Assembly: GCA_001770655.1 (NCBI GenBank)
Contig: MERQ01000084.1
Coordinates: 1-57,652, forward strand
From: Betaproteobacteria bacterium RIFCSPLOWO2_12_FULL_68_20
Lineage (GTDB): Bacteria > Pseudomonadota > Gammaproteobacteria > Burkholderiales > SG8-39
DNA: 57,652 nucleotides
Direction: 5' to 3'
The notes below the pieces were generated by a model, which did no database searches, was not told the DNA's origin, and was given only the letters and a program-made list of their open reading frames with translations. Both the position numbers and the translations under genes were made by a program. Below, in pieces: positions 25,026 to 32,641 of the stretch. Position 1 is the first letter of the stretch. Every line of letters starts with the position of its first letter.

Positions 25026-25690
25026 ACTGTCTCGAATTCAGGAGAGTCGCGCTCGCCGAGCCGCGCCGGCTCGAGGCCGAGGCGGCCCGGCACGCGGAGC
25101 AGTGCGACGCGTGCAAGGAATTCCTGGTGCGCGCGCTGGAAGACGAGGCGCGGCTCGCCCGGGCGCTGCGCGTGCGCGCGCCTGAAGGGCTGCGGGCGCG
25201 GCTTCTCGATCGCACCGCCGCGGCGCGCCGCTCGCGCGGCATCCTCGCGCTCGCCGCGAGCCTGCTCGCCGCCGTGGCGATCGCCCTGGTCCTCGCCTGG
25301 CCGCGCAACGACCCGCTCGCGCTCGCCGGCATCGACTTCGTGGTGTTCGAGGAGGCGCAGGCGATCCTCGAGGCCAAGCCCGCCGATCCCGGCGAGCTGC
25401 GCCGGGTGGCGGCGCAGCTCGGCGTCGCGCTGCCGGCGCAGCTCGGCGAGCTGCGCTACATTGGGCCCTGCCCGTTCCAGGGATCGACCGGCCAGCACGC
25501 GGTGGTGAAGACCGCCTTCGGCAAGGCGACCCTGATGCTGCTCCCGGACCGGCCGCTTGCCTCGCGCGCGGTCGCCTCGGCGCACGGGCTGGAGGCGGTA
25601 GTGGTGCCGGCTGCCGGCGGCAGCGTCGCCATCATTTCCGGATCTTCACGCAGCCTCGAGCATATCGAGATGCTGCTGAAGTCGAGCTGA
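25022..25690 (+). CDS. anti-sigma factor with ZAS-type motif, DUF3379-like
   Basis: A 222-residue protein. The N-terminal cytoplasmic part contains HAEQCDAC, an H-x3-C-x2-C zinc anti-sigma motif, followed by a single transmembrane helix (GILALAASLLAAVAIALVLAW, about residues 73-93). The periplasmic domain (GELRYIGPCPFQGSTGQHAVVKTAFGKATLMLLPDRPL) matches the DUF3379 family that pairs with ECF sigma factors. It probably holds the upstream sigma factor until a periplasmic or redox signal arrives; the zinc-thiol centre suggests oxidants as a trigger. Overlap with the sigma gene couples their synthesis. Confidence 0.85.
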   Translation: MNCLEFRRVALAEPRRLEAEAARHAEQCDACKEFLVRALEDEARLARALRVRAPEGLRARLLDRTAAARRSRGILALAASLLAAVAIALVLAWPRNDPLALAGIDFVVFEEAQAILEAKPADPGELRRVAAQLGVALPAQLGELRYIGPCPFQGSTGQHAVVKTAFGKATLMLLPDRPLASRAVASAHGLEAVVVPAAGGSVAIISGSSRSLEHIEMLLKSS

Positions 25691-25707
25691 ACACCAAGGA
25701 GGAGAGA

Positions 25708-26433
25708 ATGAACCTGAAACTTCGACCGATCGTCGCATCCATGGCGTCCTCCGGGCTGCTGCTCGGCGCGCCGCTCGTGTCGGCGCAGAACCCTTGCAGC
25801 CCGTGCTCGGCACGCAGCCGCACGCGCCTGCATCTGGCGCAGAACCCGTGTGCCGCGAAGAAGAACCCCTGTGCCGCCAAGGCGAACCCCTGCGCGGCGA
25901 AGAACCCTTGTGCCGCGAAGAATCCGTGCGCTGCGAAGAAGGGCCCGTGCGGCGCAGGCGCGGGGGTGGACCGCAAGCTGGTGACCCGGCCGAAGGGCTC
26001 CAAGCCCTACTCGGCACCGCGCGCCGAGCTGGTGGAGGCGGGCGAGAAACTCTGGAGCGACACCAAGCTCAGCAGCAACGGCATGTCGTGCATGACCTGC
26101 CACAAGGACAACGCCGCGTTCAACCCGACCTTCGCCAAGCCCTACCCGCACCGGGTGGCGATGGCCGAGGCGCAGTCGAAGCTCAAGTCGATCACGCTGG
26201 AGCAGATGGTGCAGTTCTGCATGGTCGTGCCGATGGCGGCGAAGCCGCTGCCCTGGGATTCCAAGGAACTCGCCGCGCTCACCGCATACACCGCGGACGT
26301 GCAGAAGAGCTACATCAAGACCGCGGCGAAGAACCCGTGCGCGGCGAAGAAGAGCCCGTGTGCGGCCAAGAATCCGTGCGCGGCGAAGAACCCCTGCGCG
26401 GTAAGGAATCCGTGTGCCGCGAAGACCAAGTAG
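25708..26433 (+). CDS. exported cytochrome c flanked by NPCAAK hexapeptide repeats
   Basis: A 241-residue protein. After a signal peptide (ASMASSGLLLGAPLVSAQ) come five NPCAAK-type hexapeptides (about residues 45-78), then a haem domain with CMTCH (LWSDTKLSSNGMSCMTCHKDN) and MVVPMAAKPLPWDSKELAALTAY, then five more repeats ending NPCAAKTK. The repeats put a cysteine every six to seven residues separated by Lys and Asn, so the protein has about ten thiols besides the haem site. A haem protein bracketed by Cys repeats is not a family I know by name. AGGAGAGA precedes the ATG. It follows the sigma/anti-sigma pair and precedes a repeat-only paralogue. Confidence 0.7.
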   Translation: MNLKLRPIVASMASSGLLLGAPLVSAQNPCSPCSARSRTRLHLAQNPCAAKKNPCAAKANPCAAKNPCAAKNPCAAKKGPCGAGAGVDRKLVTRPKGSKPYSAPRAELVEAGEKLWSDTKLSSNGMSCMTCHKDNAAFNPTFAKPYPHRVAMAEAQSKLKSITLEQMVQFCMVVPMAAKPLPWDSKELAALTAYTADVQKSYIKTAAKNPCAAKKSPCAAKNPCAAKNPCAVRNPCAAKTK

Positions 26434-26460
26434 TCACGTCACTTAACCGAAGGAGATCGC

Positions 26461-26739
26461 ATGTATTCCAGGATCCGTCCCGTCGTCGCTTCCGTAGTGT
26501 CTTCCGGCCTGATGCTCGGCGCGCCGCTCGCCGCCGCCAACCCCTGCAACCCGTGCGCGCCGCGCGCCCGCGTGCGGACTGCGCAGGCCAATCCCTGCGC
26601 GGCCAAGAACCCCTGCGCGGCGAAGAAGAAGATGAATCCCTGCGCGGCGAAGAAGAAAAATCCGTGCGCATCGGCCAATCCTTGCGCGGCGAAGAATCCC
26701 TGCGCCGCCAAGAACCCCTGCGCGGCCAAGAAGAACTAG
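26461..26739 (+). CDS. exported protein made almost entirely of NPCAAK repeats
   Basis: A 92-residue protein whose signal peptide (VVASVVSSGLMLGAPLAAAN) is clearly related to that of the preceding gene. The mature part is NPCNPCAPRARVR followed by about seven NPCAAK-type units spaced by extra Lys, Ala or Met, ending KKN. There is no room for a folded domain; it looks like a thiol-rich, positively charged polypeptide. Possible roles are metal binding, or sacrificial thiol scavenging of oxidants in the periplasm, comparable in logic to the Met-rich MrpX of Azospira. A GAAGGAGATCGC ribosome-binding site precedes the ATG. Confidence 0.7.
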   Translation: MYSRIRPVVASVVSSGLMLGAPLAAANPCNPCAPRARVRTAQANPCAAKNPCAAKKKMNPCAAKKKNPCASANPCAAKNPCAAKNPCAAKKN

Positions 26740-26753
26740 CCGAGGCGCCACCC

Positions 26754-27524
26754 ATGGGCGCCCCGCTCGCGCTCCCGGCCGCAGCCGAGCCTGCGCTCGC
26801 CGCGCCGCGGCTCGACTCGCTGCCCAGGCCGCAGCTCGAAGCGATGCTCGCGGCGGGGCTGGAGATCGTCGAGTGCCAGCGCGTGCTGCACAAGGCCGGC
26901 CTCAACGTGGTGGGCGAGGTGTTGCGCGGGCAGGGCAAGTTCTACGAGTACGACCACTACCCCGAGAACGACGTCCACGACGCCGACTCGCAGGCGCAGT
27001 ACTACTACCACGCGCACCGGTCGCTCACGGGCGAGCACGGGCATTTCCACACCTTCCTGCGCCGCGCGGGGATGCCCGCGGACGCGGCGCCGCTCGAGCT
27101 GCCGCATGAGGAGCCCTGGCCCTCGGGCGACGAGGCGCTGGCTCACCTGATCGCGATCTCGATGGACGCCTACGGCACGCCGATCGGCCTGTTCGCGCCG
27201 AACCGCTGGGTCGCGGGCGACACCTGGTATCCCGCGCGCGACGTGATCGCGATGCTCGAGCGCTTTCGCATCGACCACGCCTGGCCCTCGTGGCCGGTGA
27301 ACCGCTGGCTCGGCGCGATGTTGGTGCTGTTCCGCCCGCACATCGAGCAGCTGTTGCTCCAGCGCGACCACGTGATCGGCGCCTGGAGGGAAAGATTCCC
27401 CGGCGTGGACGTGCTCGAGCTGCGCGAGCTCGACATCCTCGCTCATACGTGGATCTCGGTGGATCAGACGATCGCCGGAGTGCGCGCCGCGCTCGGCGGT
27501 CGACGACTGAGGAAACGATCATGA
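26754..27524 (+). CDS. DUF6969-like protein of unknown function
   Basis: A 256-residue, apparently cytosolic protein without a signal peptide. Recognisable blocks are YEYDHYPENDVHDADSQAQYYYHAH, GEHGHFHTFLR, AHLIAISMDAYGTPIGLFAPN and WPVNRWLGAMLVLFRP. The dense His/Asp/Tyr block is suggestive of metal or haem binding. I believe it belongs to the DUF6969 group, but this is from memory of the pattern. It lies 14 bases after the NPCAAK repeat gene and overlaps the cupredoxin-like gene by four bases, so it shares their operon. Function unknown. Confidence 0.6.
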   Translation: MGAPLALPAAAEPALAAPRLDSLPRPQLEAMLAAGLEIVECQRVLHKAGLNVVGEVLRGQGKFYEYDHYPENDVHDADSQAQYYYHAHRSLTGEHGHFHTFLRRAGMPADAAPLELPHEEPWPSGDEALAHLIAISMDAYGTPIGLFAPNRWVAGDTWYPARDVIAMLERFRIDHAWPSWPVNRWLGAMLVLFRPHIEQLLLQRDHVIGAWRERFPGVDVLELRELDILAHTWISVDQTIAGVRAALGGRRLRKRS

Positions 27525-27970
27525 AGAGTCCAATGCCTCTCGCTGCGCTGGTCCTGGCGTTTCACGTCGTTCCCGGCGTCGCCCAGACAAAGGTGATCGA
27601 GCTGACCCAGATGCCGTGCCAGTTCCTGGAGAGCGAGGGCGGCAAGGACCGCGGCTTCAAGTCGGCCAAGGCCGCCGACTGCGAGGCGGTGAACGAGAGG
27701 ACCAGCAAGCAGCGGCTCGCCGGGGCGAAGACGCTCGAGTTGAAGCCTGGTAAGTACATTTTCCGGGTCGCGAACAAGAACGTTCCCTACGAGCTGGGCT
27801 TCTGGCTGCGCGGCGACTCGCTCCTCGACCGGGCGCGCCTGCCGAGCGTCTCGGGCGGCGGCCTCGCGACCGGGAAAACGCAGGACTACGAAATCGAGCT
27901 CAAGCCCGGGAACTACGTCTACTCCTGCCCGCTCAATCCGACGCCCGACTACAGGTTGGTGGTGAAATGA
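27521..27970 (+). CDS. exported cupredoxin-like protein
   Basis: A 149-residue protein with a signal peptide (LAALVLAFHVVPGVAQ) and a predicted beta-sandwich: KTLELKPGKYIFRVANKNVPYELGFWLRG, then GLATGKTQDYEIELKPGNYVYSCPLNPTPDYRLVVK. The conserved Cys near the end (YVYSCPL) sits where type 1 copper proteins have their thiol ligand, and two more cysteines occur early (MPCQFLE, AADCEAV). The full set of copper ligands (two His and Met) is not obvious, so this may be a cupredoxin fold with altered metal binding. It overlaps both neighbours by four bases. Confidence 0.65.
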   Translation: MKSPMPLAALVLAFHVVPGVAQTKVIELTQMPCQFLESEGGKDRGFKSAKAADCEAVNERTSKQRLAGAKTLELKPGKYIFRVANKNVPYELGFWLRGDSLLDRARLPSVSGGGLATGKTQDYEIELKPGNYVYSCPLNPTPDYRLVVK

Positions 27971-28434
27971 AGGACGTCCTTCGTTGGCCGGCGCTCCTGC
28001 TGGCGGCATTGATCGTCGCACCAGCGGCCGCGCAATCGCCGCTTCCGGGGACGGTAACGCTCAAGACGCCGCATCGGTTCGACACCCTGGTTGCGCGCGT
28101 GGAGAAGGCGGTTGCCGACAACAAAATGGGGCTGGTCGCGCAGGCAAGCGCGAGCCGCGGCGCCGCCGCGCGCGGCGTGAAAATCCCCGGCAACGCGGTG
28201 CTGATGGTGTTCCGCAATGACTACGCGGTGCGCATGCTCGCTGCGAGCGTTCCAGCCGGAATCGAGGCGCCGCTGCGCATCTACGTGACCGAGAATCCGG
28301 ACGGCTCGACCACCCTGACGTATCGCAAGCCGAGCGCGGTGTTCGCGCCCTATGGCAGCGCGGACCTGGAGCGCATGGCGCGCGAGCTCGATCCGATTCT
28401 CGACAAAATCGTCAAGGATGCAGCAGGCGGCTGA
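27967..28434 (+). CDS. exported DUF302 domain protein
   Basis: A 155-residue protein with a signal peptide (WPALLLAALIVAPAAAQ) and a DUF302 domain (HRFDTLVARVEKAVADNKMGLVAQASAS, VLMVFRNDYAVRMLAAS, IYVTENPDGSTTLTYRKPSAVF). DUF302 proteins form beta-alpha folds of unclear role and often neighbour sulfur or redox genes. It overlaps the YeeE/YedE gene by 17 bases and the cupredoxin-like gene by four, so the three are probably made together. The substrate or partner is unknown. Confidence 0.8.
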   Translation: MKDVLRWPALLLAALIVAPAAAQSPLPGTVTLKTPHRFDTLVARVEKAVADNKMGLVAQASASRGAAARGVKIPGNAVLMVFRNDYAVRMLAASVPAGIEAPLRIYVTENPDGSTTLTYRKPSAVFAPYGSADLERMARELDPILDKIVKDAAGG

Positions 28435-29590
28435 CGCGGCGCGCGTCCCGGCGCCCCAGCCCGGGGCGCTGGCGGCCGCGGCGGCGCTGGCCTTGCTTCT
28501 CGTCGCGGCAAGCGTGCCGCAGGGCGGACGCATGGTCGCGCTCGCCGCACTCGGCGTGCTCATGGGGCTGACGCTGTACCACGCCGCGTTCGGCTTCGCC
28601 TCGGCGTTCCGCGCGCTCATCGAGCGCCGCAGCACGCGGGGCGTGCGCGCGCAGCTCCTGATGCTCGCCGCGGCGACGCTGCTGTTCGCCCCCGCGCTCG
28701 CCGGCGGATCGCTGTTCGGCCGCGAGTTGGTCGGCGCGATCGCGCCCGCAGGCTTCCAGGTCGCCGCCGGCGCGCTTCTCTTCGGCATCGGCATGCAGCT
28801 CGCCGGCGGTTGCGGCTCGGGCACGCTCTACACGGTCGGCGGCGGGAGCGCGCGCATGCTGCTCGTGCTCGCTGCGTTCTGCGCGGGAGGGTTCTGGGCG
28901 AGCCTGCACATGGACGCGTGGGCGCAGCTGCCCGCGCCCGAAGCGATTGCGCTCGGCGAGACGTACGGCTGGACCGCGGCAGTCGTGCTGCAACTCGCGG
29001 TGCTCGGTGCGCTGTGGGCTTTGTTGAAGCGGCCGCGCTGGGCGGATGCCGACCGGCCGCTGCCCGCGCACGCGGATCTCGCGCGCTTCGTTAAAGGGCC
29101 TTGGCCGCTCGCCGCCGGGGCGCTTGCGCTCGCGCTGCTCAATTTCGCGACGCTCGCGCTCGCCGGACACCCCTGGAGCATCACCTGGGCGTTCACGCTT
29201 TGGGGCGCGAAGGCCGCGCGGCTGCTCGGTTGGAGCCCCGAAGGGGATGCGTTCTGGAGCGCGGATTTCCAGCGCGCAGCGCTCGATTCGAGCGTGTTCG
29301 CCGACGTCACCTCGGTGATGGACTTCGGCATCGTGCTCGGCGCGTTCGCCGCCGCGGGGCTCGCCGGGCGCTTTCGCCCGCGCGGCGCGCTTTCCGCCGG
29401 CGCGGCTGCGGCAGCGCTTATCGGCGGGCTCGCCATGGGCTACGGCGCGAGGATTGGCTTCGGCTGCAACATTGGCGCTTTTTTCTCCGGGGTAGCGAGC
29501 ACGAGCCTGCATGGCTGGCTGTGGATCGCTCTGGCGCTTCCGGGAAGCTGGGTTGGCCTCAAAGCGCGGCCGCTCTTCGGCCTGCACTGA
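28418..29590 (+). CDS. YeeE/YedE family transporter, cysteine type
   Basis: A 390-residue membrane protein with about ten hydrophobic helices. The two hallmark half-repeats are visible: FGIGMQLAGGCGSGTLY (Cys132) and GYGARIGFGCNIGAFF (Cys350). Characterised YeeE/TsuA relatives import thiosulfate through cysteine-lined paths; this protein may carry thiosulfate or another sulfur species. It is the ordinary cysteine counterpart of the selenocysteine-containing YeeE at 43593 in this same window, which helps confirm which position became Sec there. It is the last gene of the ECF-sigma-led run. Confidence 0.88.
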   Translation: MQQAADAARVPAPQPGALAAAAALALLLVAASVPQGGRMVALAALGVLMGLTLYHAAFGFASAFRALIERRSTRGVRAQLLMLAAATLLFAPALAGGSLFGRELVGAIAPAGFQVAAGALLFGIGMQLAGGCGSGTLYTVGGGSARMLLVLAAFCAGGFWASLHMDAWAQLPAPEAIALGETYGWTAAVVLQLAVLGALWALLKRPRWADADRPLPAHADLARFVKGPWPLAAGALALALLNFATLALAGHPWSITWAFTLWGAKAARLLGWSPEGDAFWSADFQRAALDSSVFADVTSVMDFGIVLGAFAAAGLAGRFRPRGALSAGAAAAALIGGLAMGYGARIGFGCNIGAFFSGVASTSLHGWLWIALALPGSWVGLKARPLFGLH

Positions 29591-29600
29591 CCGCGTGCGG

Positions 29601-29957
29601 CTACTTCGGCAGCGTGACGCTCAAGGTCTTTCCGTCGTAGCCCTTCGGCTTGTGGCGCGCGCGCACTATGACGCGCTCGATTCCCGCGGGAATCTTCACG
29701 CCGTAAAGGTCGCGCGTGAACGGCTGCTCGGTCTCGTGCGGATGCAGCAGAATCCTTCGGCCGAGGAGCTTCCCGTCGGGCGCGAGCACTTCGAAGGCAT
29801 CGGCGTAATACTCCCAGCCCTTGTCGACGCTTTTCACCGTGATATCGAAATCGTACGTCCCGGGCGCGCTTCGCCGCGCCTTGACGTCGATCACATCGGC
29901 TTCGCCGGCCCACGCGCCTGAGCAGGCGAGCGCGATGCCGAACAAGAACCACCTCAC
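29601..29957 (-). CDS. exported protein of unknown function
   Basis: A 118-residue protein with a GTG start and signal peptide (WFLFGIALACSGAWAGEAD). The mature part is a predicted beta-rich domain (YDFDITVKSVDKGWEYYADAFEVLAPDG, RRILLHPHETEQPFTRDLYG, VRARHKPKGYDGKTLSVTLP). The HPHETEQPF stretch is a recurring signature of small uncharacterised periplasmic proteins. It lies four bases downstream of the haloacid dehalogenase-like gene on the same strand, probably in one operon, and is convergent with the YeeE gene. Confidence 0.6.
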   Translation of the reverse strand: MRWFLFGIALACSGAWAGEADVIDVKARRSAPGTYDFDITVKSVDKGWEYYADAFEVLAPDGKLLGRRILLHPHETEQPFTRDLYGVKIPAGIERVIVRARHKPKGYDGKTLSVTLPK

Positions 29958-29961
29958 CGGC

Positions 29962-30648
29962 TCAAGCCCCCACCAGCGCCGGCAGCTCGGCGAGCGACCT
30001 GATCTCGCGGTCGGGCTTGCCGGGCAGGCGCTCGGGCCGCTGGCCGTAACGGTTGCACCAGACGACGCGCATGCCGAAGGCCGAGGCAGCGTAGGCGTCC
30101 CAGGCGTTCGAGGACTGGTAGGAAATCGCCGCAGGCTCGATACCGAGCTGCTCGGCGGCGAGCCCGTAGACCCTGGGGTGCGGCTTGTAGACGCCCACGT
30201 CCTCGACCGAGAGCACCGCATCGAGCAAATCGGCGATTTTCGCGTTCTCGACCGCCGCGGAAAGCATCCGCGGCGAGCCGTTGGAGAGGATGGCGGTCTT
30301 GAGTCCGGCCGCCTTCAGGCGCCGGAGCATGTCGGGCACCTCGGGAAAGGCGTCGAGCGACAGGTACAACCGCATCAGCCGCTCGCGCAGGGCCGGATCG
30401 GCGATGCCGAGCGTCTCCATGGCGAAGTCGAGCGCGTCGCCGGTCACCTGCCAGAAGTCGGCATGCCGGGCTTGAAGCGCGCGCAGCCAGGTGTACTGCA
30501 GCTGCTTTTCGCGCCAGAGCGCGGTCAGCCGCTCGAACTTGTCGCCCAGCACGTCGCGGCAGCGCGCGGCGGCCGAGGCGTAGTCGAAGAGCGTGCCGTA
30601 GGCGTCGAAGACGCAGGCCCTAATGCCTTCCAGGGGAGTCTGGCTCAT
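29962..30648 (-). CDS. haloacid dehalogenase type II (HAD superfamily)
   Basis: A 228-residue protein with HAD motifs: ACVFDAYGTLFDY (nucleophile Asp), TAILSNGSPRML (motif II), DVGVYKPHPRVYGLA (motif III Lys) and YQSSNAWDAYAASAFGMRVVWCNR (motif IV region). The SSNAWDA block and the long cap (RLTALWREKQLQYTWLRAL) are typical of L-2-haloacid dehalogenases rather than phosphatases. It probably removes halogen from 2-haloacids with inversion, though substrate range is not readable. Divergent from the DUF3179 gene at 30706. Confidence 0.9.
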   Translation of the reverse strand: MSQTPLEGIRACVFDAYGTLFDYASAAARCRDVLGDKFERLTALWREKQLQYTWLRALQARHADFWQVTGDALDFAMETLGIADPALRERLMRLYLSLDAFPEVPDMLRRLKAAGLKTAILSNGSPRMLSAAVENAKIADLLDAVLSVEDVGVYKPHPRVYGLAAEQLGIEPAAISYQSSNAWDAYAASAFGMRVVWCNRYGQRPERLPGKPDREIRSLAELPALVGA

Positions 30649-30705
30649 CGTCGTCAGTTCAGTCGATCCGGGACGACCAAGCTTACTGGATCGAGGAGGG
30701 AAGTC

Positions 30706-31824
30706 ATGCGGCTCGCGCGGGCGATTCTCGCGGTGGGGCTCCAGCTCGCGGCCGGCCTCGCCCTCGCGCAAAGCGCCGAGGACCGGCGCGAGTGGCCGAG
30801 GACGGATTTCTCCAAGCGCACCGTGGACTTGGCCGAAATCGAATCGGGCGGGCCTCCGAAGGACGGCATCCCGGCGATCGACCGGCCGAAGTTCGTGCCG
30901 ACGGCCTCGGCGCGGGCGTGGCTGAATCCCAAGGAGCCGGTGATCGTGCTGCGGCTCGGGGCCGAGGCGCGCGCCTACCCGCTCCAGATCCTGATGTTCC
31001 ACGAGATCGTGAACGACACGGTCGCGGGCACGCCGGTGGCGGTGACCTTCTGCCCGCTATGCAACGCCTCGATCGTATTCGACCGCCGTGTCAGCGGCCG
31101 TACGCTGGAGTTCGGCACCACCGGGCGGCTGCGCTATTCCGACCTCGTCATGTACGACCGCCAGAGCGAGTCCTGGTGGCAGCAGTTCACCGGCAAGGGG
31201 ATCGTGGGGGACTATTCCGGCAGCACTCTCAAGCAGCTCAATTCCGAGATCGTCGCGTACGAGGATTTCGAGCGCGCGCACCCGAACGGGCAGGTACTCT
31301 CGCGCGTGACCGGCCACGCGCGGCCCTACGGCCGCAATCCCTACGTCGGCTACGACCGCATCGACCAGCCGCCGTTCCTATTCACCGGCAAGACCGACGC
31401 GCGCCTGCCGCCGATGGAACGGGTGCTCGCCGTCTCGGCCGCGGGGAAGCATCGGCTCTATCCGCTCACGCTGCTGGAAAAGCACCCGGTGGCCAATCGC
31501 GAGTCCGGCGGCGTGCCCTACGTGGTGTTCGCCAAAGGCGGCATGCTCTCGGCGCTCGACGCCGAGCGGATCGCCGCAGGCCGGCAAATTCCCGCCGCGA
31601 GCGCTTACGATCGCAGGCTCGAAGGGCGCGTGCTCGAATTCGCGCTGCGCGACGGGAAATATCTTGACACGACGACGCGCTCCGAGTGGAACGTGCTCGG
31701 CGAGGCGGTGGCGGGGGCGCTCAAGGGCAGGCGGCTCGCGCCGCTCTCGAGCGGCGTGCATTTCGCATTTGCCTGGCTCGCCTTCAACCCGGCGAGCGAG
31801 ATCGTGAAGTCCCTGCCCGACTGA
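30706..31824 (+). CDS. exported DUF3179 domain protein
   Basis: A 372-residue protein with a signal peptide (ILAVGLQLAAGLALAQS) and a complete DUF3179 domain: PVAVTFCPLCNASIVFDR, with the CxxC pair, LEFGTTGRLRYSDLVMYDRQS, SWWQQFTGKGIVGDY and RNPYVGYDRI. The function of DUF3179 is unknown; it recurs beside redox and selenium-related genes. GGAGGGAAGTC precedes ATG 30706. It is followed after 13 bases by the deiodinase-like selenoprotein gene, so the two are likely cotranscribed and may act together in the periplasm and cytoplasm respectively. Confidence 0.85.
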   Translation: MRLARAILAVGLQLAAGLALAQSAEDRREWPRTDFSKRTVDLAEIESGGPPKDGIPAIDRPKFVPTASARAWLNPKEPVIVLRLGAEARAYPLQILMFHEIVNDTVAGTPVAVTFCPLCNASIVFDRRVSGRTLEFGTTGRLRYSDLVMYDRQSESWWQQFTGKGIVGDYSGSTLKQLNSEIVAYEDFERAHPNGQVLSRVTGHARPYGRNPYVGYDRIDQPPFLFTGKTDARLPPMERVLAVSAAGKHRLYPLTLLEKHPVANRESGGVPYVVFAKGGMLSALDAERIAAGRQIPAASAYDRRLEGRVLEFALRDGKYLDTTTRSEWNVLGEAVAGALKGRRLAPLSSGVHFAFAWLAFNPASEIVKSLPD

Positions 31825-31837
31825 CAAAGGAGACCGC

Positions 31838-32614
31838 ATGACTGCGACCGAGTACAACTACAGCGTGTTCGACGGCTCGGCGGAAGAGTTCCGGGAATTC
31901 GCCGTGCACGCGCCCAAGGCCACCATGCGCGCGCCTTCGCTCCCGCTCGAGGACCTGGCCACGGGCAGGATCGTCGAGATGAGCGAGCTGTGGCGAAGCG
32001 AGGTGGCGCTGATCGAGTTCGGCTCGTTCACCTGACCGTTCTGCGCGCTGGCCGCCGAGCCGATGGAAGAGCTTGCCGGCCGCTACGCGAACCGGGCCGT
32101 GCGCTCGGTTTTCATCTACACCCGCGAGGCGCATCCGGGCGAGAACTACCGCCATCACGAATCGCTGGAGGACAAGCGGCAGAACGCGCGCGCCTTCGTC
32201 GCGCACTCGAAGCTGCGCCGCCAGGTGCTGCTCGACGACCTCGAAGGCACCGCGCACTGCGCCTACGGCATGCTGCCCAACATGACCTGGATCGTCGGGC
32301 GCAGCGGCATGATCCATTACAAGTCCGCCTGGACGAGCGTCGCGGACGTTGAGGATGCGCTCGAGCGCGTGCTCGATTTCCAGGCGAACCGCGCCAAGCG
32401 CCAGTGGGTGGCGTTCTACAGCGAGCGCAGCGCGTGGAGCACGCGCGACTACAAGGGGTTCATGGCGGGCCTGGAACGCAACGGCCCACAGGCGGTCGCC
32501 GACTACCAGCGGATGCTCGAGCGCAACAAAGCCGCGCGGGAGGCGCCTTCCGAGGACGTCGGGCCGCGCGTCCCGGGCAACTACTACGAGCCGGAGGGCG
32601 GCACGGGCGCTTGA
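31838..32614 (+). CDS. deiodinase-like selenoprotein (TGA-encoded Sec at residue 66)
   Basis: Read through TGA 32033-32035, this is a 258-residue protein. Before the TGA the frame gives IEFGSFT and after it PFCALAAEPMEELAGRY, so the site reads GSFT-Sec-PFC, corresponding to the GSxT-Sec-PPF active site of iodothyronine deiodinases. Downstream conserved blocks match that family and peroxiredoxin-like folds: VFIYTREAHPGENY, HHESLEDKRQNARAF, and MTWIVGRSGMIHYKSAW. The two halves share a frame (32063 minus 31838 is divisible by three), and no ribosome-binding site restarts translation at 32063. An AAAGGAG site precedes ATG 31838. tRNA-Sec and SelB are in the same window. The substrate in bacteria is unknown: an aryl halide, peroxide or disulfide are possible. 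Confidence 0.85.
32019..32063 (+). promoter_or_regulatory. candidate SECIS-type stem enclosing the TGA
   Basis: TCGGCTCG (32019-32026) and CGAGCCGA (32056-32063) form a perfect 8-bp stem in the mRNA with the Sec TGA (32033-32035) inside the enclosed segment. Bacterial SECIS hairpins begin at or just after the UGA, so this is a plausible decoding element, though the inner loop structure cannot be settled by eye. Confidence 0.4.
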
Positions 32615-32641
32615 CTCCGTAGCGAGGTACGGGGTTCAAGA
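32611..32641 (+). promoter_or_regulatory. MerR-type promoter/operator of the P-type ATPase
   Basis: A -35 TTGACT (32611-32616) overlaps the dyad ACTCCGTA-N6-TACGGGGT (32614-32635), and a -10-like TCAAGA follows at a 19-20 bp spacing: the elongated spacer of MerR-family promoters. Its half-sites are nearly the same as those between merT and merR at 35932. This implies MerR control of the ATPase. The start codon at 32641 overlaps the -10, so translation may begin at 32653 on a nearly leaderless transcript. Confidence 0.7.

Noticed and set aside
25840-26739. 18-base tandem DNA repeats taken as a CRISPR array
   Set aside because: The repeats are in frame and encode NPCAAK; there are no unique spacers of uniform length.
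32063-32614. Separate gene starting at ATG 32063
   Set aside because: It lacks a ribosome-binding site and would start after the conserved Sec-PFC active site; the upstream frame is continuous with it through the TGA.
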